Positions 14,987 through 22,130 of a DNA stretch of 27,936 bases are shown in pieces (the stretch's first letter is position 1; each line of letters starts with the position of its first letter). Origin of the DNA: DASTBU01 sp035711845. Lineage in GTDB: Bacteria > Acidobacteriota > Vicinamibacteria > Vicinamibacterales > 2-12-FULL-66-21. The notes under the pieces were generated by a model, which ran no database searches, had not been told where the DNA came from, and saw only the letters and a program-made list of their open reading frames with translations. The DNA lies in contig DASTBU010000153.1 in assembly GCA_035711845.1 (NCBI GenBank), forward strand, positions 1 to 27,936, written 5' to 3'. A program made the position numbers and the translations under genes.

Positions 14987-15792
14987 GGCCGCGGTACGAC
15001 ACCGGAGAGCCGGCGTTCGACCTCCGCGGTGTCGCTGCGGCGCGACAGGTCGAGCACCGGACCACGCGCGGCAACCGTCTTGAACCGCAGGCCATGCCGA
15101 ACCGCCAGACCGACGGCCTCTGGCAGCTCGAACTCGTTTCTCGTCGACCGCGGGATCTCCCGGCAGAACCTGAAGATGCCGGCATCGAACCGCCAGCAGT
15201 TCATGCTGACGGGCGCAGACGGTCCGGCGGCCGCCAGTTGCTGTGGCGACGGCTTTTCGATGATGTCCATGAGGTACCCGTTCGAATCGACGTCGAGCAG
15301 CGCAAATGACAGCACGCGATCGTCGGGGATGTTGCTCGTGCCCACCAGGTCGTCCCTGGCAAAGACGGGCAGGCCCGGCTCGTTCAACGCGGCCAGCCGC
15401 TGCAGCGCGTCGGTCGGGTAGAGGTTGTCGGCGTTCATCACGAGAAACGGCACTCCGGCGGTCCACCGTTCGGCCGCCAGGACGGCATTGGCGGTACCGA
15501 TCGCTTCCTGCTGCACGACGAAGGCGAGGCGCGATCGCTTCGCCGGGTGATCCGCATAATAGCGTCGAACGGCCTCGTGTTCGGGCGCGACGACGAGCGC
15601 CACGTCTGAGACGCCCGCATCGGCAAGCGATCCCAGGATGAAGTCGAGAAACGGCCGCCCTCCGACGGGCATCACGGCTTTGAGCCCGGCGTCCGCGGCT
15701 CGCAGCTGATCCTCGGTCATCGTGGCCGCCGCGTCCCTCTGCTGCATCCTGCGTCCCAGCCCCCGCGCCAGGACGATGGCACGGCTCGTCAT
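14983..15792 (-). CDS. Sugar-phosphate nucleotidyltransferase
   Basis: Predicted to condense a sugar-1-phosphate with an NTP to give an NDP-sugar and pyrophosphate. Seen in 269 residues: a variant nucleotide-binding loop AIVLARGLGRRM (5-16), K38 in GLKAVMPVGGRPFLDFIL, QQEAIGTANAVLAAE, and the metal-binding block VMNADNLYP. The loop differs from the usual LAAGxGTRL, and an insert of about 20 residues separates it from the conserved Lys. The nucleotide and sugar cannot be read from sequence. The ATG at 15792 overlaps the symporter stop (ATGA), and the gene's own stop overlaps the kinase GTG, so the three are one transcription unit and very probably one pathway. Confidence 0.87.
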   Translation of the reverse strand: MTSRAIVLARGLGRRMQQRDAAATMTEDQLRAADAGLKAVMPVGGRPFLDFILGSLADAGVSDVALVVAPEHEAVRRYYADHPAKRSRLAFVVQQEAIGTANAVLAAERWTAGVPFLVMNADNLYPTDALQRLAALNEPGLPVFARDDLVGTSNIPDDRVLSFALLDVDSNGYLMDIIEKPSPQQLAAAGPSAPVSMNCWRFDAGIFRFCREIPRSTRNEFELPEAVGLAVRHGLRFKTVAARGPVLDLSRRSDTAEVERRLSGVVPRP

Positions 15793-17570
15793 GGTGGAGT
15801 CGTCCCACGGTCGGGCGCCTCGCGCCATAGCCGCGGCAGCACGCGAAAGAGGACCATCGCGCCCGCCGCCGCGACAAGAAGCGCGACCGAGGCCGCAACG
15901 GCGTGTCCGAAGAGCACGTGGCCGGCGCCGAACAGCGCGCCATACACGAGCGCCATCCCCGCACACCAGCCAAGGAGCGCGTCCGAGAGATCGTCCGGCG
16001 ACGAGGCGCCGGGACAGTCGGCGCGGACGCGCCGCCATCCGGGTCCCGCGGGACGAGCCAGCCGGTAGAAGCGCTGCAGGGCGGCCGCGTCGGTCGGCCT
16101 GGTCAGAAGGGCGGTGCTCAGCCACACAATGGTCGTAATCGCGATCGTGGCGAGCAGCGTGACGTGGCTGGGCAGCTCGAGACCACGCCGCTGCGCGATG
16201 AACAGCGCGAGTGCCAGCACGAACGAGCTCGCCATCGCCGCGATCTCCGACCATGCGTTGATTCGCCACCAGTACCAGCGAAGCAGATACAGCAGACCCG
16301 TTCCGGCGCCGACCGTCAGGAGGAGGTCGAAGCTGGCTCGCGCGGTCTGCAGGAGCAGCGTGAAGCCCGCCGCCGTCAGCATGAGGAGCGCCGTCGAGAT
16401 CCGGCCCACGAGGACGTAGTGGCGCTCGTCGCGATCCGCCCGCACGAACCGGCGATACCAATCGTGGACCAGATACGAAGTGCCCCAGTTCAGGTGGGTA
16501 GAGATTGTCGAGACGTACGCGGCCAGCAGACCAGCGACCATCAGACCGAGGAGCCCGGAGGGCAGGAACGTGAGCATGGCCGGATACGCCATGTCATGTC
16601 CCAGCAGCGCCGGATCGACGTGCGGCAGCGCGCGGGAGATGTCGGCGACGGTCGGGAAAACCAGCATCGAGGCAAGCGCGACGAGAATCCACGGCCATGG
16701 GCGCATCGCATAGTGCGCCACGTTGAAGAGGAGCGTACCAGAGAGGGCATCGCGCTCGCTTCGTGCGGCCAGCATTCGCTGCGCGATGTAGCTCCCGCCG
16801 CCCGGCTCGGCTCCCGGATACCAGGTGGACCACCACTGCACGGCGAGCGGCACGATGAGCAGCGGCACCGACTGTTCCCAGTTGCCGAGATCGGGAAGCA
16901 TGTTGAGCGTGGACACATCGATGCGTGACGCCAGGCCTTCCAACCCGCCGACCTCCGGGCGCCGGAGCGCGTAGACAGCCGCGGCAATCGAACCGGTCAT
17001 CGCGATGCCGAATTGCACGAAGTCGGTGACCAGCACACCCCACAAGCCGGACGTCGCGGCGAACGCGACGTTCAGAATGCTGCACACCACGAGCGTCTGC
17101 GCGATCGGCCAGCCGAGCAGGACGTTGGCAATCTTTGCGGCCGCCAGGTTGACCGTCGCCATGATCACGACGTTGAAAACGAGGCCCAGGTAGATCGCCC
17201 TGAACCCCCGGACCCACCGCGCCGGCGCGCCCGAGTACCGCAGCTCGTAGAACTCCAGGTCCGTCAGGACGCCAAGCCGCCGCCACAACCTCGCATAGAA
17301 GAACACCGTCGTCATACCTGTCAGCAGGAACGCCCACCAGACCCAGTTGGCGGCCACGCCTCCCTCGCGGACGAGATTGGTGACCAGGTTCGGTGTGTCG
17401 GTGCTGAACGTGGTAGCGACCATGGAGACGCCGATCAACCACCACGGCGCCGCGCGTCCGGACGTGAAGAACTCCGCCGTGCTGGTCCCGGCGCGCCGCA
17501 TCATCCACAATGCGGGTGCGAACGACACGATCACCGAGGCGGCGACGATGGTCCAGTCGAGGGAAGTCAT
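15789..17570 (-). CDS. Sodium:solute symporter (SSS family), sugar uptake predicted
   Basis: A 593-residue inner-membrane protein with about 13 hydrophobic helices. Seen: N-terminal DWTIVAASVIVSFAPALWMM, GRAAPWWLIGVSMVATTFS, which matches the first core repeat of SSS transporters (W-x-x-G-x-S-x-x-A), GLWGVLVTDFVQFGIAM, and SYIAQRMLAARSERDA, a family signature. SSS proteins couple Na+ entry to uptake of sugars and other solutes. Its position before a nucleotidyltransferase and a sugar kinase, with 4-nt overlaps, suggests a monosaccharide substrate. The long C-terminal tail (about 490-593) has two further hydrophobic segments. The ATG at 17570 has no clear ribosome binding site. Confidence 0.92.
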   Translation of the reverse strand: MTSLDWTIVAASVIVSFAPALWMMRRAGTSTAEFFTSGRAAPWWLIGVSMVATTFSTDTPNLVTNLVREGGVAANWVWWAFLLTGMTTVFFYARLWRRLGVLTDLEFYELRYSGAPARWVRGFRAIYLGLVFNVVIMATVNLAAAKIANVLLGWPIAQTLVVCSILNVAFAATSGLWGVLVTDFVQFGIAMTGSIAAAVYALRRPEVGGLEGLASRIDVSTLNMLPDLGNWEQSVPLLIVPLAVQWWSTWYPGAEPGGGSYIAQRMLAARSERDALSGTLLFNVAHYAMRPWPWILVALASMLVFPTVADISRALPHVDPALLGHDMAYPAMLTFLPSGLLGLMVAGLLAAYVSTISTHLNWGTSYLVHDWYRRFVRADRDERHYVLVGRISTALLMLTAAGFTLLLQTARASFDLLLTVGAGTGLLYLLRWYWWRINAWSEIAAMASSFVLALALFIAQRRGLELPSHVTLLATIAITTIVWLSTALLTRPTDAAALQRFYRLARPAGPGWRRVRADCPGASSPDDLSDALLGWCAGMALVYGALFGAGHVLFGHAVAASVALLVAAAGAMVLFRVLPRLWREAPDRGTTPP

Positions 17571-17587
17571 TGACGATGACGGCGAAG

Positions 17588-17666
17588 TGCTGAATGCTGA
17601 GGGCTGAATGCTGAATTAGTGCGGAATCGAATAATGCATTCAGCATTCAGCAGTCGGCATTCAGCA
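17588..17666. repeat. 29-bp inverted repeat built from GCTGAAT words
   Basis: The left arm 17588-17616 and right arm 17638-17666 are complementary at 26 of 29 positions, with a 21-nt loop. Each arm consists of iterated TGCTGAAT. It lies between the GH109-like gene stop (17673) and the symporter start (17570). On the plus strand TTTTT follows directly (from 17667). On the minus strand, the direction of transcription, no T-tract follows, so it more likely stabilises or partly attenuates the message than ends it. Confidence 0.8.
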
Positions 17667-17672
17667 TTTTTC

Positions 17673-19004
17673 CTACATGCCCACGATGCCCAGCGGCGGC
17701 CGGCTCTTCCAGCCTCCCCGGGTGAAGTCGGGAACGTCCAGGGTTGCCGCGCGGCGTTTGACCGAGCGGACGCTCAGCTCGATGACGGCGCTGAGGGCCG
17801 CGGCGTCGTAGACGTCCATGTCGGTCGGCAGACCCTCGCGCAGACATTTGATCAGCCTGTAGTCCTCGATGTAGTCCATGCCGCCGTGGCCGGCGCCCTT
17901 TGCCCGATCCGCGATCTCTTTCCACAACGGATGCTCGAACTCGGCGAGCAGGTCGCTGGCCTCCTGCCATTGGTGCTCGCGGTCCCGGCCTTCGACGTAA
18001 ACGCGGTTGGGGTACCCCTGGAAAATGCCCTTCGTGCCCTGGACGACGTTGATCCGGCTGTACGGCCGCGGCAGGTTGGTGCAGTGCTCGACGTAGATCG
18101 TCTTGCCGCGTGCAGTCTTGATCAGGCTCACGTTGACATCGCCGAGCACGTACCGTTCCCTGCGCTTCGGCGAGCCCGCCGGCTCGTGCTGGGTCGCCCA
18201 TTCCTGGAGCCCGCGTGACGGGCCGCTCATCGAGACCAGGTGTTCGAACCGATCGCCCCGGTTGATGTCCAGGCAGTTGGCCACCGGCCCCAGCCCATGC
18301 GTCGGATAGAGATTGCCATCGAGTTTGGTCGCCCATGCGCGACGCCAGAGCCCTTCGCCCTCGTCGGCGAACTTGATCGCCCGGAGATCGTGGAGATACC
18401 CGCCCGCCGCGTGAAGGATCTCGCCCAGCACTCCTTGCCGCACCATGTGGAAGACCATCATCTCCATGCGGTCGTAGTTGCAATTCTCCATCATCACCGA
18501 GTGGCGGCGATATTTCTCGGCGGATTCGACGAGGGCCCAGCAGTCATCGATGGTCATCACGGCCGGGACCTCGGTGGCGGCGTGCTTTCCGTTCTTCATC
18601 GCGGCGAGCATGATTGGCGCATGCCATTCCCACGGCGTGGCGTTGAAGACGAGATCGAGATCCTCGGTGTCGCAGAGCCGCTCGAAGTCGCGCGGACCGC
18701 GCGTATACGCCGTCGGCGCGGGATGGCCCGCGTCGGTGATCTGTTTCGCCGCCCACTCGGCGCGCTCGGACCTGATGTCGCACACGGCCGTGATGCGACA
18801 ACCGGGAATCCGCAGCAGGTTGCGGACGTGCCCTCCGCCCTGGCCGCCGATCCCCACGAAGCCGATGCGAACGGTTTCGATCGGCGCCGCAGCAAATGGG
18901 GCGGACGCCTGCGCTTGCGCGCTCGGTGGTTCGGGATCGATGACACCCGCCGCGAGCGCGGCGGTCCCGATCTTGAGAAAATCGCGGCGCTTCAAGTCGT
19001 CCAT
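17673..19004 (-). CDS. Gfo/Idh/MocA protein, GH109-like (alpha-N-acetylgalactosaminidase family)
   Basis: A 443-residue NAD-dependent protein with a Tat signal (KRRDFLKIGTAALAAGV). Seen: Rossmann motif VRIGFVGIGGQGGGH (about 45-60), EVPAVMTIDDCW, ENCNYDRMEMMV, YPTHGLGPVANCLDINRGDR with the Tyr/His pair typical of GH109, LGDVNVSLIKTARGKTIYVE, and GHGGMDYIEDYRLIKCLREG. These blocks match GH109, which cleaves alpha-GalNAc through a bound NAD+ redox cycle. Some relatives are plain oxidoreductases or act on other sugars, so the substrate is not certain. Twin-arginine export with cofactor bound fits a periplasmic glycosidase. It is the first gene of the likely operon; its promoter should lie in the 95-bp divergent spacer to 19100. 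Confidence 0.87.
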   Translation of the reverse strand: MDDLKRRDFLKIGTAALAAGVIDPEPPSAQAQASAPFAAAPIETVRIGFVGIGGQGGGHVRNLLRIPGCRITAVCDIRSERAEWAAKQITDAGHPAPTAYTRGPRDFERLCDTEDLDLVFNATPWEWHAPIMLAAMKNGKHAATEVPAVMTIDDCWALVESAEKYRRHSVMMENCNYDRMEMMVFHMVRQGVLGEILHAAGGYLHDLRAIKFADEGEGLWRRAWATKLDGNLYPTHGLGPVANCLDINRGDRFEHLVSMSGPSRGLQEWATQHEPAGSPKRRERYVLGDVNVSLIKTARGKTIYVEHCTNLPRPYSRINVVQGTKGIFQGYPNRVYVEGRDREHQWQEASDLLAEFEHPLWKEIADRAKGAGHGGMDYIEDYRLIKCLREGLPTDMDVYDAAALSAVIELSVRSVKRRAATLDVPDFTRGGWKSRPPLGIVGM

Positions 19005-19054
19005 GGAGCGTAATCTTAGTCCAGCCGGCGCATGCGGGTTCGCAGCCGATCAGT

Positions 19055-19060
19055 TACAAT
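19055..19060 (+). promoter_or_regulatory. Candidate -10 box for the crystallin-like lipoprotein gene
   Basis: TACAAT (in AGTTACAATCG) 39 bp upstream of the ATG, within the divergent spacer shared with the GH109-like gene. No matching -35 is visible. Confidence 0.3.
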
Positions 19061-19099
19061 CGCACAACGCCGCGCCCGTGGACGACCGGCATACCGACC

Positions 19100-19507
19100 A
19101 TGAAGCTCAGGAGGTGTGTGTCCGCACCGGCGCTCGCCATGATGCTGGCGGGGTGCGGCGGCGACCCCACGCCACTCGGCCCCACTCCGCCGGGGGAAGG
19201 CATCACCGTCTACGTCCACGCAGGCTTTCAGGGAACGTCCCAGGCGGTCGCGGGCGACGTCCAGAATCTGAGCAACGTCGAGGGCCCGTGTCCGGAGGGA
19301 GACGACGTGTCCCGGTTGACGTGGAACGACTGCATCTCCTCCGTACGCGTGCAGCCTGGCTGGGGCGCCACGTTGTACGGCGACAGGAACTTCAACGGCG
19401 CGACGCTCGAGATCCTCGAGGACGTGACGGACCTGAAGGCGGTCTCCGGCTCGTGCTCGGGCAGCTACAACGACTGCATCTCTTCGATACGCGTATACCG
19501 GCGTTAA
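19100..19507 (+). CDS. Lipoprotein with a beta/gamma-crystallin-like domain
   Basis: A 135-residue exported lipoprotein. Seen: a short signal with lipobox LAGC (Cys19), a Pro/Gly linker, then two similar halves starting at about 35 (ITVYVHAGFQGTSQAV) and 81 (ATLYGDRNFNGATLEI). Each half ends in N-D-C-I-S-S-(V/I)-R-V. NDCISS fits the (N/D)(N/D)xx(S/T)S calcium-binding motif of microbial beta/gamma-crystallins, and the repeated aromatic-Gly strands fit the Greek-key fold. The two Cys of these motifs and two others (CP, SCSG) may form disulphides. Envelope location is expected. A role in Ca2+ binding or protease inhibition is inferred. The stop lies 8 nt before the next ATG. Confidence 0.75.
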   Translation: MKLRRCVSAPALAMMLAGCGGDPTPLGPTPPGEGITVYVHAGFQGTSQAVAGDVQNLSNVEGPCPEGDDVSRLTWNDCISSVRVQPGWGATLYGDRNFNGATLEILEDVTDLKAVSGSCSGSYNDCISSIRVYRR

Positions 19508-19515
19508 GGAGGTTC

Positions 19516-20007
19516 ATGCATTCCTTGATTCCGGATCTGCTCGACCACCAGGCCTGGGCCGATGCCGAACACTGGCGCGCGATGAACGCGTATCCGCCGG
19601 CGCAGGACGATCCGGCGCTTCGCAACCGGCTCCACCATCTTCATCTGGTGCAGCGCGCCTTCACATGGGCAGTGGAGGATCGGCGCACGCCGTTCGAGGG
19701 CAGTAAGCCCGAGGACTTTCCGCGCTTCGCCGAGCTGATGGCTTTCGCACGCGACGCGCATGCCGGGATGGACCGGATTCGTGCCGGGTTGACCGAGGGC
19801 CGGTTGATCGAGAAGGTGGCGATTCCGTGGTTCAAGGACCCACCGCTCACCCTCACCGTTGGCGAGGCGCTGGCGCAATGCGCGATGCACAGCCAATGGC
19901 ATCGCGGCCAGAATGCCACACGGTTGCGGGAGCTCGGCGGTTCACCGCCGACGGTCGACCTGATCGTCTGGTACTGGAAGGGCAGACCCGCCCCGGCCTG
20001 GGACTGA
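19516..20007 (+). CDS. DinB-family four-helix-bundle protein
   Basis: A 163-residue cytosolic protein. Seen: N-terminal LLDHQAWADAEHWRAM, HHLHLVQRAFTW (H43) and MHSQWHRGQNATRLRELGG (H125 and H129), which together supply the three-His metal site of DinB/YfiT proteins. C-terminal DLIVWYWKGRP is also typical. The family includes thiol-dependent transferases and uncharacterised stress proteins; the substrate is unknown. The ATG at 19516 has a near-perfect AAGGAGG 4 nt upstream, overlapping the end of the lipoprotein gene, so the two are probably co-translated. Confidence 0.87.
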   Translation: MHSLIPDLLDHQAWADAEHWRAMNAYPPAQDDPALRNRLHHLHLVQRAFTWAVEDRRTPFEGSKPEDFPRFAELMAFARDAHAGMDRIRAGLTEGRLIEKVAIPWFKDPPLTLTVGEALAQCAMHSQWHRGQNATRLRELGGSPPTVDLIVWYWKGRPAPAWD

Positions 20008-20077
20008 GAATCGATCCAGCGAGTTCCCGGACGGCTTCAGGGTCCGTGCACTATCCTTGCCTTGGACAAGGAGGCGC

Positions 20078-20533
20078 ATGCCACGCAACAAGTCGATCGG
20101 TCTCCTGCTGGAACGTTTTTCGACGATCGTGACCCGGTGGACCGGCGGCACCCGGGCCTTCGCGACTGCCTGCGCCATCGTTCTGGTCTGGGCCGCGACC
20201 GGCCCGCTCTTCGGATACTCCGATACCTGGCAGCTGGTCATCAACACCGGTACCACGATTGTCACGTTCCTGATGGTCTTTCTGATCCAGCGAACCCAGA
20301 ACAAGGATTCGATGGCGATTCAGCTCAAGCTGAACGAGTTGGTGGCGGCGATGCAGGGCGCCAGCAATCGCCTGATCGATGTCGAGGATCTCTCGGAGGA
20401 CGAGCTGAAGATCCTGCACACGCACTACGCGCGGCTCGTGGCGATTGCCAAGCGCGAGCTCGACCTGACGAGGTCCCACTCGATCGAGGAAGCAGAGTCG
20501 CGCCACGCCCGCAAGCGGGGGAAGAAGAGCTGA
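20078..20533 (+). CDS. Low-affinity iron permease family protein
   Basis: A 151-residue membrane protein. Seen: two transmembrane helices (about 26-44 and 53-70), with FGYSDTWQLVINTGTTIVTF and IQRTQNKDSMAIQLKLNEL between and after them. These are diagnostic of the bacterial low-affinity iron permease (Fet4-like) family, followed by a charged cytoplasmic helix and a Lys/Arg-rich tail. Iron transport is shown for the fungal members; the small bacterial forms are poorly characterised. I chose ATG 20078 because AAGGAGG lies 4 nt upstream; an in-frame ATG at 20057 lacks one. A TATCCT hexamer near 20051 might be its -10. Confidence 0.87.
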   Translation: MPRNKSIGLLLERFSTIVTRWTGGTRAFATACAIVLVWAATGPLFGYSDTWQLVINTGTTIVTFLMVFLIQRTQNKDSMAIQLKLNELVAAMQGASNRLIDVEDLSEDELKILHTHYARLVAIAKRELDLTRSHSIEEAESRHARKRGKKS

Positions 20534-20552
20534 GATGGGCCCGCTCTCGGCT

Positions 20553-21917
20553 CTATCTGATGACGCGCAGGTTCGCCGGTGCCGGTGGGGGACCGGTGCG
20601 CGGCGCGCGCTCGTACGCCCCGACATCGTACGCTTTTCCCTGCGGACGGGGCGTTCCCTCGCGATCTGTGGCAACCTCGCTGATCCTGACGCCCGCGTCG
20701 AGCGCCGGTGAACTGGCGGAGATCTGGTAGTTGTGTGCGGCCGCATCGACGAAGGCCGCCGCGTCCACCGCAAGGTTCGACGGCTCCGATGCTTCCGCCG
20801 GCAGGGACGATCCGAGCCGCAGCAGATTTCTGACGTTCAGTCCGCGTGACGATGATGAGGCTGCCCTGAACGGCGAGGACACGGCATTGCCCAGCGTGGA
20901 ATTCCAGATCCGCAGGTTGGTGATGCCATCCTCGTAGCGGAACGCGACCTCCACGCCGTGGACGACAGCGTTCTGCACGCGCACCTGCGCCGGGTGCCGC
21001 AATCGGAAGGCAATTTCGGAGTCGTACACCGTGACGCCGTCTACCGTCGCGTCGATGTTTTCCTTCAGATTGAACGCGGCGAGATTTGTCAGAGACGATG
21101 GCCCCCTGAAGCCCCAGGCCTCGGTGTTCCTGATCGTGATCCGCGCGCGTGGAAGGCTGGCGCTGGCCTTGGTGTCGACGGCGTTCTCGCCTGGTACGAT
21201 CCCGGCGGGAAATCCGTTCTCGGGGGATGCGAGCGGCGCCAGCCAGATGCGGCAACCCTCGATCGTCACGTCGTTCCAGCCTGGCGCCGAGCGGCCCGCG
21301 TCCACCTGCACACCGTCTCCCGAAAAGGTGTGGATCTCCGTATTCCGTATGGTCAGGCCCTGCACGGCCCCGCCGACGATGCCGTGGGCGTCGGTCCGGC
21401 CGTTGTCGGCATTGAGGGCGTGATGAACGAGGGAATTCTCGATCAGCACGTCGCGCACCGCACCCATGTCGATCGCATCCCGGCTGGTTCGGCGTACTTC
21501 GGTGTCGCGCAAGACGAAACCAGTCGCCGACGCCGCGAGCCGCACGAGATCGTTGACGCCGTACTGCCCATCGAGGACGAGTCCCTCGATCGCGAGGTAG
21601 GCATGCGAGACCGTGAGGACGCGGCCGGGCGACGTGACGATCGTCGAGCCGCGCCCGTTGGCAGCCCGGATGGTGATGGGCTGTCCCGCGGCGCCGTCAC
21701 GAACCGATCGGAGCGCTCCACTGAACGTGCCGGGGCCGACGACGATCACGTCGCCTGGCCGGGCCACGTCGAGGGCGTCCTGGATCTGTCCGAAGGGAGC
21801 GCTCGCGCTTCCGCCACCCGTCCCACCAGCCGCCACGTGCCACTCGACGCCCTGGGCCCGAGCCGTCAGCAGGGTGGCGGCCAGGACGAACACGGTGGAA
21901 GCTGGGTGAAAACGCAT
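20553..21917 (-). CDS. Secreted right-handed parallel beta-helix protein
   Basis: A 454-residue exported protein. Seen: a signal peptide ending near ARAQG (about residue 22), an opening block WHVAAGGTGGGSASAPFGQI, DALDVARPGDVIVVGPGTFS typical of pectate-lyase-like beta-helices, then many short strands with repeated (I/V)xIRNTE, VLRDTEV and NSxxH patterns. The C-terminal part SPALDAGV...GTPRPQGKAYDVGAYE is the usual end of this class. It is followed by a Pro-rich stub. Such proteins include polysaccharide lyases (PL6-like), but catalytic residues cannot be placed. It converges with the iron-permease-family gene, with only 19 bp between stops. Confidence 0.83.
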   Translation of the reverse strand: MRFHPASTVFVLAATLLTARAQGVEWHVAAGGTGGGSASAPFGQIQDALDVARPGDVIVVGPGTFSGALRSVRDGAAGQPITIRAANGRGSTIVTSPGRVLTVSHAYLAIEGLVLDGQYGVNDLVRLAASATGFVLRDTEVRRTSRDAIDMGAVRDVLIENSLVHHALNADNGRTDAHGIVGGAVQGLTIRNTEIHTFSGDGVQVDAGRSAPGWNDVTIEGCRIWLAPLASPENGFPAGIVPGENAVDTKASASLPRARITIRNTEAWGFRGPSSLTNLAAFNLKENIDATVDGVTVYDSEIAFRLRHPAQVRVQNAVVHGVEVAFRYEDGITNLRIWNSTLGNAVSSPFRAASSSSRGLNVRNLLRLGSSLPAEASEPSNLAVDAAAFVDAAAHNYQISASSPALDAGVRISEVATDREGTPRPQGKAYDVGAYERAPRTGPPPAPANLRVIR

Positions 21918-22100
21918 CGAGGTCCTGGTGGCCGGGCACGAAGTGACGGCACCGCTCCGGCCTGTGAAGCGTCGATAGAGTTCTGATTATGTCTGAAATC
22001 GATCACGATTCGCGAGCAAGCGAGGCCCGAGAGCGCTGATGTTCGAAGCGATGGCAAAGATTCTCGCGCTGCCGGCCAGTTGGGATCCTGCCTGACGGCC

Positions 22101-22121
22101 GACGTCATGACGTCATACAAT
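22101..22121 (+). promoter_or_regulatory. Perfect 14-bp palindrome abutting a -10-like hexamer before the ADOP gene
   Basis: GACGTCATGACGTC (22101-22114) is a perfect palindrome containing two GACGTC sites. TACAAT follows at 22116-22121, only 9 bp before the preferred ATG (22131). CTGACG at 22092-22097 is a possible -35 with an 18-bp spacer. If real, the palindrome sits in the promoter spacer as a repressor site would, and the mRNA leader would be almost absent. Confidence 0.4.
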
Positions 22122-22130
22122 CAGGAGCGT

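Noticed and set aside
14987..15973. N-terminal extension of the kinase reading frame across the nucleotidyltransferase gene
   Set aside because: The kinase family N-terminus starts at GTG 14986 with a GTGA overlap. The upstream part is Arg-rich shadow sequence of the nucleotidyltransferase and symporter genes.
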